Notes under the pieces: generated by a model
The model's input: only the letters and a program-made list of their open reading frames with translations
Databases searched by the model: none
What the model was told of the DNA's origin: nothing
Position numbers and translations under genes: made by a program
In this document: positions 1-8,156 of the stretch, in pieces
How positions within the stretch are numbered: the first letter of the stretch is position 1
Layout of the letters: each line of letters starts with the position of its first letter
NCBI GenBank assembly: GCA_964540855.1
Contig: CAZIOI010000004.1
Coordinates: 1 to 36,777, forward strand
Reading direction: 5' to 3'
DNA: 36,777 bases
DNA from: CAZIOI01 sp964540855
GTDB lineage: Bacteria > Patescibacteriota > UBA1384 > DTJR01

Positions 1-55
1 TAGTGTTTAGTGTTTAGTGTTTAGTGTTTAGTGTTTAGTGTTTAGTGTTTAGTGT
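1..55. repeat. Heptamer tandem repeat (TAGTGTT)n
   Basis: Seven perfect copies of the 7-mer TAGTGTT followed by a partial copy run from the window edge to about base 55. The array may continue beyond the window. It lies downstream of mnmA, outside any gene. No function is evident. Simple repeats like this change length by slippage and may also mark an assembly edge. Confidence 0.95.
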
Positions 56-59
56 AATT

Positions 60-83
60 ATGGGTTTGATGCCCATTTTTTTT
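60..83 (+). terminator. Short hairpin followed by T-run
   Basis: ATGGG (60-64) pairs with CCCAT (72-76) around a 7-nt loop and is followed on the plus strand by eight T. The 5-bp stem is weak. It would end a plus-strand transcript arriving from outside the window. On the minus strand it lies 20-45 nt past the mnmA stop but is preceded, not followed, by the T-tract equivalent. Confidence 0.4.
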
Positions 84-104
84 ATTACCAAGCGATTGAT
101 ATTT

Positions 105-1151
105 TTAATCTATCTCCCCGCCGCCAAGCAGAACGTCATCGATATAAAAAGCGGCGATCTGACCCGATGTCACCGCGCGCTGGGGTTTTAGAAACTCGAT
201 TTTGACTTTATCGTCCGTTTTATGCAAAGTCGCCCTAAAAGCTTTTTGTGTCGAGCGAATCTTGACTTCGACCGCCATCCCGTTTTCAACCTCATCGCCC
301 AGGAGCAAATTGTATTTTTTTGCCGTCAGAGACTTACTGAAAATCTTTTTTTCGTCCGCTGTCACAATAAGCCTGTTTAAGTCTTTGTCTTTGGCAAGTA
401 CGAAATATGGTCCGCCGGATAGCCCAATCCCCTTCCTTTGCCCGATAGTATAAAAAAATAACCCTCTATGCTCACCCAAAACCTCTCCGTTTTCGTCAAC
501 TATCTCGCCCAGGTTTTCGACAAAGTTCTTACGCAAATAGTCATCTTGTCCCATCGAGTCAAAAAAGCAGGCATCGTTACTTTGCTCGACCGATTTAAAA
601 AAGCCAAGTCCTTCTTTTTTGGCAATCTCGTAAACCTGTTTTTTAGTTAAATTTCCCAGTGGAAAAACGATTTTTTCGAGTAATCTCTTTGGCAAAAAGG
701 ATAAAAAATATGATTGATCTTTTGTGTGATCGAGTCCTTTTTTAAGAACATATTCGCCCGATTTATCTTCAATTAGCGCATAATGACCTGTCGCGATCAG
801 ATCGGCTCCGATCTGATCGGCAAAATCGGCTAAAGCCGCGAATTTAACGTCCCTATTGCACCTCACACAGGGGCTGGGTGTTAGATTATCTTTTAAACTA
901 TTCTTATAATAACCCATAACATTTTTGGCAAATTGCTCTCTAATATCCAAAATGTGAAATTCGACGCCCATCTGATCGCAAACTTTTTTTGCCATCTCAA
1001 ATGATTGATCGGACCTCATCATAAGCGACACTCCGATAACTTGTCCGGCATTTTTTTTTAATGTCGCCAAAGTAACCGAAGAATCCACACCACCCGAGAG
1101 ACCAACAACGATTTTACTTTTTTTGCTTATTCTCTTGTCTGTAAATGTCAT
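105..1151 (-). CDS. mnmA: tRNA-specific 2-thiouridylase MnmA
   Basis: MnmA thiolates the wobble uridine U34 of Lys, Glu and Gln tRNAs in the cytoplasm, using ATP and persulfide sulfur. The 348-residue product has the PP-loop SGGVDSS at residues 19-25, the nucleophile cysteine in the CVRCNRD segment (Cys98), and the partner cysteine in NDACFF (Cys195). ATGHY and DQSYFL segments typical of the family lie between, and a C-terminal beta-barrel region follows. I chose the ATG at 1151, since the open frame upstream (to 1235) is shared with the preceding gene and does not look like MnmA. The start overlaps the upstream gene by 38 nt and has no clear Shine-Dalgarno, suggesting translational coupling. 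It is last in a minus-strand operon. Confidence 0.95.
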   Translation of the reverse strand: MTFTDKRISKKSKIVVGLSGGVDSSVTLATLKKNAGQVIGVSLMMRSDQSFEMAKKVCDQMGVEFHILDIREQFAKNVMGYYKNSLKDNLTPSPCVRCNRDVKFAALADFADQIGADLIATGHYALIEDKSGEYVLKKGLDHTKDQSYFLSFLPKRLLEKIVFPLGNLTKKQVYEIAKKEGLGFFKSVEQSNDACFFDSMGQDDYLRKNFVENLGEIVDENGEVLGEHRGLFFYTIGQRKGIGLSGGPYFVLAKDKDLNRLIVTADEKKIFSKSLTAKKYNLLLGDEVENGMAVEVKIRSTQKAFRATLHKTDDKVKIEFLKPQRAVTSGQIAAFYIDDVLLGGGEID

Positions 1152-1392
1152 ACAAAACAATCTTATCCACTTTAACTCTATATTTTTCAGGCAATGCCTT
1201 GAGCATTTTGCGGCGCAAATTCCCTTGGGTATCAAAAAGCCCGATTCCTATCAAAATCAGTATCCAATCGGGAAAGATCGGAAAAATTAAACCAATAAAT
1301 CCGACAACAATCAAGATATATCCCGCGATAAGCCGCAGCACAAAAAGAACATCTTTTTCTACAAACCTTAATCTTTGTTGTAATTCACTCAT
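1114..1392 (-). CDS. Small PGPGW-like two-helix membrane protein
   Basis: The 92-residue protein begins MSELQQRLRF and has a hydrophobic hairpin at about residues 18-50 (ILIVVGFIGLIFPIFPDWIL then ILIGIGLF). The IFPDW turn between the two helices resembles the PGPGW family of small bacterial membrane proteins, whose function is unknown. The C-terminal 40 residues are basic and probably cytoplasmic. I chose the ATG at 1392 because it overlaps the xthA stop by 8 nt, whereas the longer frame to 1446 lies inside xthA. It sits between xthA and mnmA with overlaps on both sides, so it is probably cotranscribed. The family assignment rests on the turn motif and topology only. Confidence 0.75.
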   Translation of the reverse strand: MSELQQRLRFVEKDVLFVLRLIAGYILIVVGFIGLIFPIFPDWILILIGIGLFDTQGNLRRKMLKALPEKYRVKVDKIVLYDIYRQENKQKK

Positions 1393-2146
1393 CTCGTAAT
1401 TCCAGTATAACCGGACAATGATCCGAACCCAAATATTTGTTCTCAATCCGGCAATCTGTTACTTGCCTTTTAACCAAACCCTTATCAACGACAAAATAAT
1501 CAATACGCCAACCAATGTTCCTCTCTCTCGCCGAAAAAAAGTTTGACCACCACGTGTACTCGACTTTTTCAGGATACAGGTAGCGATAGACATCGACTAG
1601 ACCATCGGACAAAAACATATCCATCCATGCCCTTTCTCCTGCCGTGAATCCGGCATTTTTTATATTATCTTTGGGCCTCGCCAGATCTTTTTCGGTATGG
1701 GCAACATTCAGATCACCGCACAATACAAGCCGCGTGGGATCAAATTTTTTGATAAATTCTTCAATTGCCGCATTAAATCTCATCTTATAGTCCAATCGAC
1801 TCAAATCCCGCGAAGAATGAGGAAAATAGCAATTAACGATGTCAAATTTATCAAATCTCGCCGCAATTACCCTCCCCTCGCGATCAAATTCCTCATCGCC
1901 AATGCCATTTACCACGTCGCTTGACCTAGCTTTGGTATAAATCGCCACACCGGAATAACCGGGTTTTTCAGCACTGTTAAAAAAACTCGAATATCCTTCG
2001 ATATTTTTGTGACCGTCGCCTATGTCCTTCTGAGCGATTTTAATTTCCTGAAGACAAATAACGTCAGGGTCTTCCGCTTTTATAAATTCAATCAATTTGT
2101 CCCAACCGGAACGCAACCCGTTGATGTTCCATGTTGCTATCTTCAT
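1385..2146 (-). CDS. xthA: Exodeoxyribonuclease III (AP endonuclease)
   Basis: This is a Mg-dependent AP endonuclease and 3'-exonuclease of the endonuclease/exonuclease/phosphatase fold, acting in base excision repair. The 253-residue length is normal. Visible motifs in order are TWNINGLR at the N-terminus, CLQEIK with the metal-binding Glu, GDLNVAHTEKDLARPK with the catalytic Asp and Asn, the RNIGWRIDYF segment, and GSDHCPV with the catalytic Asp-His near the C-terminus. The start overlaps the stop of the upstream metallopeptidase gene by 4 nt (ATGA), which supports the start and an operon. Confidence 0.96.
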   Translation of the reverse strand: MKIATWNINGLRSGWDKLIEFIKAEDPDVICLQEIKIAQKDIGDGHKNIEGYSSFFNSAEKPGYSGVAIYTKARSSDVVNGIGDEEFDREGRVIAARFDKFDIVNCYFPHSSRDLSRLDYKMRFNAAIEEFIKKFDPTRLVLCGDLNVAHTEKDLARPKDNIKNAGFTAGERAWMDMFLSDGLVDVYRYLYPEKVEYTWWSNFFSARERNIGWRIDYFVVDKGLVKRQVTDCRIENKYLGSDHCPVILELRDE

Positions 2147-2772
2147 ATTAGTAATTTATTTCCATTATCGCGTAACCATTTCCTATGTAATTTATAATCA
2201 TTCATTCGATCCTCAACAAGTTTCCAAAACGATTTCGAATGGTTCGGCTCTAAAATATGAGAAAATTCATGGATCACTACGTATTTTACAACATCGCGGG
2301 GTGCGAGAGCTAATTTAAGGTTAAAATTCAAGCTTTTAGCAGAGCAACTACCCCATTTTGAATCATATTGCTTGATTACAACACGTCTCGGCCCGATATC
2401 GAAATTATTATCCAAAATAATTTTTTTAATTTGTTCACGAAGCCTTGTCGATAAAAAATATTCAATATGTTTTTTCGTAATATCAGTCGGAATAAAAATT
2501 TTATCGACCGATGTTTCAATTTCACTCACATCATCGGTGCGAAAAATTTTAAGTGAATCGCCACAGATATTTATACTACTTCCATCCTCATATTTTTGGG
2601 GTTTAAAGTCGTCGTTTGCCAAATATTCTTGAATAGTTACGGCGTTCTTTTGAACATAAAAATCTATTACCCTAAGAGGTAATCTAACGGGCGCAATGAC
2701 CCTGACCTCGCCTGAGCGCACAGAGAATTTTATCCTGCTTGTTCTGGCTCTTCTAAGAGTGTATTCAATCAT
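2143..2772 (-). CDS. YgjP/DUF45-type zinc metallopeptidase
   Basis: The 209-residue protein has the family's SKWGSCS segment (138-144) and a HEFSH zinc site (168-172) followed by a third histidine in LEPNHSKSFW (His178), in the usual spacing of YgjP-like (M48-related, WSS1/SprT-like) enzymes. There is no signal peptide, so it is expected in the cytoplasm. Its substrate is unknown in the family. I prefer the ATG at 2772 over a GTG at 2796, because the GTG falls in the loop of a GC-rich hairpin just upstream. It overlaps xthA by 4 nt. Confidence 0.85.
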   Translation of the reverse strand: MIEYTLRRARTSRIKFSVRSGEVRVIAPVRLPLRVIDFYVQKNAVTIQEYLANDDFKPQKYEDGSSINICGDSLKIFRTDDVSEIETSVDKIFIPTDITKKHIEYFLSTRLREQIKKIILDNNFDIGPRRVVIKQYDSKWGSCSAKSLNFNLKLALAPRDVVKYVVIHEFSHILEPNHSKSFWKLVEDRMNDYKLHRKWLRDNGNKLLI

Positions 2773-2783
2773 TTTATAAACAA

Positions 2784-2808
2784 GCGGGGTGACCACTGAC
2801 CACCCCGC
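2784..2808 (-). terminator. GC-rich hairpin between Cys-rich gene and metallopeptidase gene
   Basis: GCGGGGTG (2784-2791) pairs perfectly with CACCCCGC (2801-2808) around a 9-nt loop. On the minus strand it lies 7 nt after the stop of the small Cys-rich gene and is followed by a mildly T-rich stretch. It may attenuate rather than fully stop transcription into the ygjP-xthA-mnmA operon, because no other promoter is obvious before those genes. Confidence 0.55.
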
Positions 2809-2814
2809 ACCTTG

Positions 2815-2925
2815 CTACTTGGATTCTTCGTCGCAACCGCAACATTTATCGCAGTCGTCGCAGCAAGAACCTTTGTCTTCTTGCTTCTCTTCTTCCGGAG
2901 CCTGTTTGTCTTGTTCTTCGTCCAT
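2815..2925 (-). CDS. 36-residue acidic Cys-rich small protein
   Basis: This short gene starts at an ATG with a strong AGAGGAG ribosome site and good spacing. The first 20 residues are almost entirely D, E, K and Q; the rest (from SCCDDCDKCC onward) carries six cysteines in CC-x2-C-x2-CC-x-C spacing and ends in EESK. The pattern suggests metal or redox binding on a flexible acidic tail, as in short zinc or copper binding peptides, but I do not recognise a family. A good promoter (-35 TTGACT, -10 TATAAT) precedes it, divergent from the receiver gene. Many CPR genomes carry tiny acidic Cys-rich proteins, but I have no homology evidence here. Confidence 0.75.
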   Translation of the reverse strand: MDEEQDKQAPEEEKQEDKGSCCDDCDKCCGCDEESK

Positions 2926-2953
2926 TTTTCTCCTCTCTTTATATTTATGACTG

Positions 2954-2962
2954 TGGTAAAAT
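2954..2962 (+). promoter_or_regulatory. Extended -10 promoter of the receiver-pilBC operon
   Basis: TGGTAAAAT is an extended -10 element whose TAAAAT ends 12 nt before the ATG at 2975. No Shine-Dalgarno is present between them. The transcript would have a leader of only about 5 nt, that is, nearly leaderless. Confidence 0.5.
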
Positions 2963-2990
2963 TATATTGTTATTATGGCAAATAAGTCAA
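2961..2990 (-). promoter_or_regulatory. Promoter of the Cys-rich small gene
   Basis: On the minus strand TTGACT (2985-2990) and TATAAT (2961-2966) are separated by 18 nt. The predicted start of transcription is about 30 nt before the ATG at 2925. The -35 lies inside the first codons of the divergent receiver gene, so the two promoters overlap and may interfere. Confidence 0.7.
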
Positions 2991-3349
2991 TCCTGTTGGT
3001 CGAGGACGACCGAGCAATCAGGGAAATTCTTGAGTTAAAATTACAAAAGATGGGTTTTGGTGTTTTTGCGACCGAAGATGGTGAACAAGCAATCGAAACA
3101 CTTAAAAATAACCGCTTTGACCTGATTTTGATGGATTTGATAATGCCAAAAATGAATGGTTTTGATCTTTTGAAAAAGTTGCACGATATTGACAATAAAA
3201 CACCAAAAATCGTGATGAGTAATCTTGACGAAGCCGAGGACCGTCAAAAGGTTATGGGCTTGGGTGCTATTATCCTTTTATCAAAGTTTGAATTATCCAT
3301 CAGCGGAATAGCTGATTACGTAAAAAATTATTTTGCGGACAAAAAATGA
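2975..3349 (+). CDS. CheY-like response regulator receiver protein
   Basis: The 124-residue protein is a single receiver domain with no output domain. It shows LLVEDD (Asp11, Asp12) at the acidic pocket, MDLIMPKMNG with phosphoacceptor Asp54, Ser82 at the Thr/Ser switch position, and Lys104. The usual K-P pair is K-F here, so the loop after the catalytic lysine is altered. It overlaps pilB by 4 nt (ATGA) and heads the pilus operon, so it probably passes a phospho-signal to pilus assembly or twitching. No histidine kinase is in the window. A stand-alone receiver at the head of pilB-pilC is seen in CPR pilus clusters, to my recollection. Confidence 0.93.
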   Translation: MANKSILLVEDDRAIREILELKLQKMGFGVFATEDGEQAIETLKNNRFDLILMDLIMPKMNGFDLLKKLHDIDNKTPKIVMSNLDEAEDRQKVMGLGAIILLSKFELSISGIADYVKNYFADKK

Positions 3350-5004
3350 AAAAATTTATAGATGATGAGAAACTAGCCGAAATTCTGCAAAAACAAGACT
3401 ATGTTAAATCAGAAAATTTAGATAAGGCAAAAGAGTTTGCCAAGAAAAACGATTCCTCGGTTGCCGACTATTTGTTAGCTGAGCACCTCCTGACAAAGGA
3501 TATTTTAGGTCAAGCGATTGGTGAGTTTTTCCAGATTCCATACGCAGAGATCGCCGCTCGCCAAACCAGCCACGAACAAAATATGAAAATTCCCGAAGAT
3601 GTTGCTGCAAAGCTTCGGGTCGTTTTGTTTGAAGAAAGTGATAAAAATGTCACTGTCGCGACCGATAATCCAGACCAAAAAGAAACTATTGAAACTGAAA
3701 TATCCAAACTTTTTTCCGGAAAGAAAGTTAATGTTGCCTTTTCTTTCCCCGAAGATATCGAAAGCGGCATTGTTCAATCAAGAAAATCGCTTGAGACAAG
3801 ATTTTCAAAAATTATTGAATCCCAGACGAGGGTCGCGCCTGAGATAATTGATGAGATTATTGAGGACGCTCTGGCCAATCATGCATCTGATATTCATTTA
3901 GAGCCACAAGAGAAAGATGTAATTGTTAGATTTAGAATTGATGGAGTTTTGCATGAATTGGGCAGGATTCCCAAAACAAACTTTGAAAATATCCTAAACA
4001 GAATAAAGGTTTTAGCTCACCTCAGAGTTGACGAACATTTTTCATCACAAGACGGTTCGATGCGCTATAGCCGCGAAGAAGGAAATGTTGATCTTCGCGT
4101 CTCAATTATCCCGACAATAGACGGCGAAAAAGTCGTAATCAGGATACTTGCTGTCTATGTTCAAGGCCTAACACTCACCGATCTGGGGATTTCAACTCAA
4201 GATCAGGATCTTTTAATGCGTTCATCCAAAAAACCATTCGGAATGATTCTGGTTGTCGGACCAACCGGCTCCGGAAAATCTACAACACTCTATTCCATTT
4301 TAAAAAATTTTAGTACCTCCGAGGTTAATGTGACCACCATCGAGGATCCGGTCGAATACAAGATCGCAGGTGCAAATCAAATCCAGGTAAACGATCAGAC
4401 AAATCTAACATTTGCCAAAGGACTTCGTTCGATCGTGAGACAAGACCCTGACATTATTCTTGTTGGCGAAATTCGTGATAGCGAAACCGCCGAAATTGCC
4501 GTTAACGCCGCCCTTACCGGTCATCTTCTTTTTTCCACCTTTCACGCCAATGACGCAGCAACCGGAATTCCCAGACTTCTTGATATGGGAATTGAACCAT
4601 TTTTGCTCGCGTCTACGTTACAATTAATCGCCGCACAAAGACTGGTTCGTAAAGTTTGCGAACATTGCCGTTATAGCGAGGAAGTCAAAATTTCCGATAT
4701 AGAAAAAATACTACCAAACGCAAAAAAATATTTTCCGGAAGAAAAAATCACACTATTTAAGGGTAAGGGCTGCAACGTCTGCGGCGGCAAGGGATTTTTG
4801 GGAAGAACAGCACTGTTCGAATTTATTTCCAACACTCCGGATATTCAAGAGCTTATTTTGAAAAATCCTTCAACTAAAGAGATTTGGGAGCATGCATATA
4901 AGCAAGGTTCAAAATCTCTTTTTGAAGACGGGGTTGAGAAAGTTAAAAAGGGCGTGACAACTGTTGAGGAGCTCCTCAGGGTTGCTTCGCCCCCTCAAGT
5001 ATAA
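3346..5004 (+). CDS. pilB: Type IV pilus assembly ATPase PilB (GspE family)
   Basis: PilB is the cytoplasmic hexameric ATPase that powers pilus extension. The 552-residue length is typical. An N-terminal MshEN-like region (about 1-150) precedes the core. The Walker A GPTGSGKST is at 305-313, an Asp-box region lies near 333-345 (TTIEDPVEY), and Walker B DIILVGEIRD at 369-378 is followed by the His box (TGHLLFSTFHAND). A four-cysteine zinc site is formed by C438/C441 and C476/C479, marking PilB/GspE rather than the retraction ATPase PilT. It overlaps the receiver gene by 4 nt and pilC by 1 nt. Confidence 0.96.
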   Translation: MKKFIDDEKLAEILQKQDYVKSENLDKAKEFAKKNDSSVADYLLAEHLLTKDILGQAIGEFFQIPYAEIAARQTSHEQNMKIPEDVAAKLRVVLFEESDKNVTVATDNPDQKETIETEISKLFSGKKVNVAFSFPEDIESGIVQSRKSLETRFSKIIESQTRVAPEIIDEIIEDALANHASDIHLEPQEKDVIVRFRIDGVLHELGRIPKTNFENILNRIKVLAHLRVDEHFSSQDGSMRYSREEGNVDLRVSIIPTIDGEKVVIRILAVYVQGLTLTDLGISTQDQDLLMRSSKKPFGMILVVGPTGSGKSTTLYSILKNFSTSEVNVTTIEDPVEYKIAGANQIQVNDQTNLTFAKGLRSIVRQDPDIILVGEIRDSETAEIAVNAALTGHLLFSTFHANDAATGIPRLLDMGIEPFLLASTLQLIAAQRLVRKVCEHCRYSEEVKISDIEKILPNAKKYFPEEKITLFKGKGCNVCGGKGFLGRTALFEFISNTPDIQELILKNPSTKEIWEHAYKQGSKSLFEDGVEKVKKGVTTVEELLRVASPPQV

Positions 5005-6311
5005 TGTTAGAAGAAATTAAAGAAGAAGAAAAACCAAAGGAAAATAATCCTGAGACCGCTCATCAAGATCAGGATGAATTGAAGACCAATCAAGAAGATA
5101 CGGCTCAAGATAATAAACAAGTGCCAGACCGACAAAAGGACGGTGGCAATAATCAAGACAATAAAGAACCCAAAAAAACCGAACGGACAAATTCCAAGGA
5201 TTCAAAAATCGAAAAAGACGATATAAGGATCAAGAAAAGGTCCGTATTATCGAATTTTGGACTCGGTCAAGAGCGTGATTATTTTATGGAAAATCTTTCG
5301 ATGCTTTTGGCATCCGGCATGAACATAATCGCCGCGCTCGACGCCGTAAAAGGCGGCGTCCGGTCCAAAGTCATGAAACAAATCATTGACCAGCTCAAAG
5401 TGGAGATTGATGATGGTTCGCCGATATGGAAAGCCTTGGATAATACAAGCCTCATATCAAATCACTCTGTGGCACTCATCAAAATCGGTGAAGAATCAGG
5501 AAGGCTACCAGCCAACATCAAAGTTATTTCAATCCAGACTCAAAAAGAACGGCTTTTCAGGTCAAAATTGTTTTCTGCTCTTCTATATCCAGTGGCTGTT
5601 TTGTGCCTGACGTTTGTGATCGGTGTCGGTATCGCTTGGTTTATCCTGCCCAAATTGTCCACTGTCTTTGCTTCAATGCGATTAAAATTACCGATAACGA
5701 CCAAACTTCTGATCTCTATGGGTACTTTTCTGGGTAAAAACGGCTTAATTGTCATTCCGAGTTTTATCGCGTTTGTCTTGATCATAAGCTACTTTTTGTT
5801 TGTCTTTAAAAAAACAAAATTCATCGGTCAAAAAATTATTTTTGTTATCCCAGGGGTCAAGGGCCTCATACAACAAATCGAACTTTCGAAGTTCGGCTAT
5901 ACTCTCGGCAACCTGCTGGACGCAGGAATGCCTCTAGTTGATGCCCTTGATTCTCTCAGAGAAATATCTTCTTTTCTCGAGTATCAAAAATTTTATGTGT
6001 TTTTGAGAAATATGGTAGAAGAAGGAAACTCTTTTCAAAAATGCTTTGAAATGTATGAAAACACCGAGCGGCTTGTGCCTTTTCCGATTCAACAAATGAT
6101 TGTCACCAGCGAACAATCCGGTAGCCTCAAGGACTCTCTACTTTCGATTGGTGAAATATTCGAAGAAAAAACAGATATTTCAACTAAGAATCTGGCTGTC
6201 ATCTTGGAGCCGATTTTACTCGTGGTGATATGGCTTGTTGTAGCATTTGTAGCCCTTTCTGTAATGATGCCAATTTATTCATTAGTCGGAAGTTTTTCGG
6301 CAGGTTCATGA
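5004..6311 (+). CDS. pilC: Type IV pilus inner-membrane platform protein PilC (GspF family)
   Basis: PilC anchors PilB at the membrane and passes its motion to the growing pilus. Two T2SSF repeats are visible, about residues 92-215 (NLSMLLASGMNIIAALD) and 295-420 (LGNLLDAGMPLVDALDSL), each followed by hydrophobic segments. The first 80 residues are an unusual hydrophilic extension rich in E, K, D, N and Q with no hydrophobic stretch, absent from ordinary PilC of about 400 residues. It is probably disordered and could contact PilB or the receiver. The ATG overlaps the pilB stop by one base (TAATG). Confidence 0.94.
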   Translation: MLEEIKEEEKPKENNPETAHQDQDELKTNQEDTAQDNKQVPDRQKDGGNNQDNKEPKKTERTNSKDSKIEKDDIRIKKRSVLSNFGLGQERDYFMENLSMLLASGMNIIAALDAVKGGVRSKVMKQIIDQLKVEIDDGSPIWKALDNTSLISNHSVALIKIGEESGRLPANIKVISIQTQKERLFRSKLFSALLYPVAVLCLTFVIGVGIAWFILPKLSTVFASMRLKLPITTKLLISMGTFLGKNGLIVIPSFIAFVLIISYFLFVFKKTKFIGQKIIFVIPGVKGLIQQIELSKFGYTLGNLLDAGMPLVDALDSLREISSFLEYQKFYVFLRNMVEEGNSFQKCFEMYENTERLVPFPIQQMIVTSEQSGSLKDSLLSIGEIFEEKTDISTKNLAVILEPILLVVIWLVVAFVALSVMMPIYSLVGSFSAGS

Positions 6312-6739
6312 AAACAAAAGCATTCTCACTGATCGAAATTATCTTGGTTATAGCCCTGATGGCGATCGTTGCGCAACTTTCGTTACCGACATTTATGTCA
6401 ATGAAAACCAGAAATGATTTTGACCTCGCCGAAACACAAATATTACAAGGTTTAAGAAGGGCAAAAGCATTAGCTTTAGCGGGAACATATGATAGTAATT
6501 GGGGCGTTTATTTTTTAGGAAAAACTTTTATCACATACTGCGGCAATAACTTTTTGACACGTGACGAGACTAAAGACGAAGTCACAATTGTTAATGAAAA
6601 TATGTCCCTACCCGACCAGACTGACGTTAATTTTGAAAAAAACACAGCCACACTTGTTGATGGCGTGTCACTAACGATTTCTGATAACTCGGTTACTGAC
6701 AATATAACAATAAGCGAAAGCGGATTAATTGATTACTAA
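6308..6739 (+). CDS. Type IV prepilin-like protein (minor pilin)
   Basis: The 143-residue protein begins MKTKAFSLIEIILVIALM, a prepilin signal with a short basic leader, cleavage before Phe, and Glu at mature position 5. The residue before the cut is Ala, not the usual Gly. The mature N-terminus is one long hydrophobic helix, then a polar globular domain including a GVYF strand and one pair of serine/threonine-rich strands. It resembles GspH/FimT-type minor pilins in the RNDFDLAETQILQGLRRAKALA helix region. I chose the ATG at 6308, which overlaps the pilC stop by 4 nt; a longer frame from 6230 lies inside pilC. Confidence 0.85.
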   Translation: MKTKAFSLIEIILVIALMAIVAQLSLPTFMSMKTRNDFDLAETQILQGLRRAKALALAGTYDSNWGVYFLGKTFITYCGNNFLTRDETKDEVTIVNENMSLPDQTDVNFEKNTATLVDGVSLTISDNSVTDNITISESGLIDY

Positions 6740-8156
6740 AAAAAGCAAATCATTTTCTCTTATCGAAGTGCTCCTAGCGATCGCATTGTTTGCTCTGCTT
6801 GTGAGTCTCTTAACAGGTACGATTATTTATGCAAAAACCTCCAATTTAACCGTTGCAAACCATACTCGAGCAATGAATCTCGCTAGAGAAGGAATAGAAG
6901 CGGCAAAGCAAATGAGAAACGGTGATTTCGCCAGTGTCGCCGATGGCACCCACGGCGTTGCTATCTCGGGAGGAGCGTGGGCCTTGTCGGGTTCTTATGA
7001 TAGAACTGATATATATGAACGTTCAATTGATGTCTCAACAGTTGATTCAAACACAAAAAGCGTCTTGTCAACTGTAAAATGGGTGGATATAGGAACAAAA
7101 CAAAAAGAGGTAAAGCTAGAATCACTGATTACCAACTGGAAGGTGGTCCAACCAAGCGACTGGACAGAGCCAGAACCGGAGCCGATAGACCTACCTGACG
7201 CAGTGAATGGCTTAAAGATTCAAACTCAAGGTGATTATGCCTATGTCATAAGGCTATCCGATGCTTCCGACTCAAATAAAGATTTTATTGTCGTTGATAT
7301 TACCAACCCCGATATACCAAAGATCAAGGGGTCTGTTAATATGGCTGGCGAGCCAACTAATATTGCCGTTTTGGGAAATTATGCCTACGTATCAAGTAAA
7401 AACGATTCGCAGGAATTGCAAATCGTTGATATTTCTAACCCTGATTCACCGCGCCAAGTAGGGTCGTTCAACGCCGGTGGAAATCAAAACGCAAATAGTG
7501 TCGTTATTCAGGGAAACTATGCTTATATTGTAAGAGAAATATCTCTTTTTAATCCCGAATTTTATGTCATAGATATTTCAACCCCCGCCGTTCCCAGAGC
7601 AGCGGGATCAACTAACTTTTTTAACTCGTCTTACGATCTGACGATTTCCGGCGACTATGCCTACTTAGCCTCCGGCTTCGTGACAGCTTCGCTGAACCTT
7701 ATTTCCATGGTTCAAATTATTGATATAAAAACTCCCAGCAGTCCATCTGTAAAAAAGACATATTCTATCTGGGATGACTGGGGAGGATCATACGCCATTG
7801 CCAGCCAGGGAAATAAAATAGTTGTAGGACAAGAAAGCCCTGGCAATAAAATTTACATTTTTGAATACAACAGCGCATCACCCGATTTAATAGTCAAAAA
7901 ATCATCATTTTCAGTTGGGGGAAGAGTTTATGACGTTTCTTTCGGAGGCAATGATAAATACGTCTATCTGGCAACCAACGCATCAGACGGAGAATTTCAG
8001 ATAGTGGATATAACAAATACCCTGTTACCTGCTTTGGTTGGTAAAACAGACTTGTCGGATCAATTAAACGGTGTCTCGTACAGCCCAACCAAGGATAGGG
8101 TTTACGCAGTTGGTCCAAGCGCGTCCGCAGAATTAATCATCATCAAGCCAAAATGA
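6729..8156 (+). CDS. Prepilin-like protein with C-terminal LVIVD propeller-like repeats
   Basis: The 475-residue protein starts with a TTG codon and a prepilin signal KSFSLIEVLLAIALFALL. A PilV-like helix follows (NLAREGIEAAKQMRN). From about residue 160 to the end it carries repeated blocks of the type GNYAYVSS... LQIVDISNP, at least five to seven of them. This matches the LVIVD repeat family, predicted to form a beta-propeller on the cell surface. The design is that of a minor pilin carrying a large tip domain, likely an adhesin. The TTG start overlaps the preceding gene by 11 nt, and no nearby ATG gives the prepilin leader. Residue before the cut is Ser, again not Gly. Confidence 0.85.
   Translation: MITKKSKSFSLIEVLLAIALFALLVSLLTGTIIYAKTSNLTVANHTRAMNLAREGIEAAKQMRNGDFASVADGTHGVAISGGAWALSGSYDRTDIYERSIDVSTVDSNTKSVLSTVKWVDIGTKQKEVKLESLITNWKVVQPSDWTEPEPEPIDLPDAVNGLKIQTQGDYAYVIRLSDASDSNKDFIVVDITNPDIPKIKGSVNMAGEPTNIAVLGNYAYVSSKNDSQELQIVDISNPDSPRQVGSFNAGGNQNANSVVIQGNYAYIVREISLFNPEFYVIDISTPAVPRAAGSTNFFNSSYDLTISGDYAYLASGFVTASLNLISMVQIIDIKTPSSPSVKKTYSIWDDWGGSYAIASQGNKIVVGQESPGNKIYIFEYNSASPDLIVKKSSFSVGGRVYDVSFGGNDKYVYLATNASDGEFQIVDITNTLLPALVGKTDLSDQLNGVSYSPTKDRVYAVGPSASAELIIIKPK

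Noticed and set aside
6230..6307. 26-codon extension of the first minor pilin
   Set aside because: It lies inside pilC in another frame; the prepilin leader begins at 6308.
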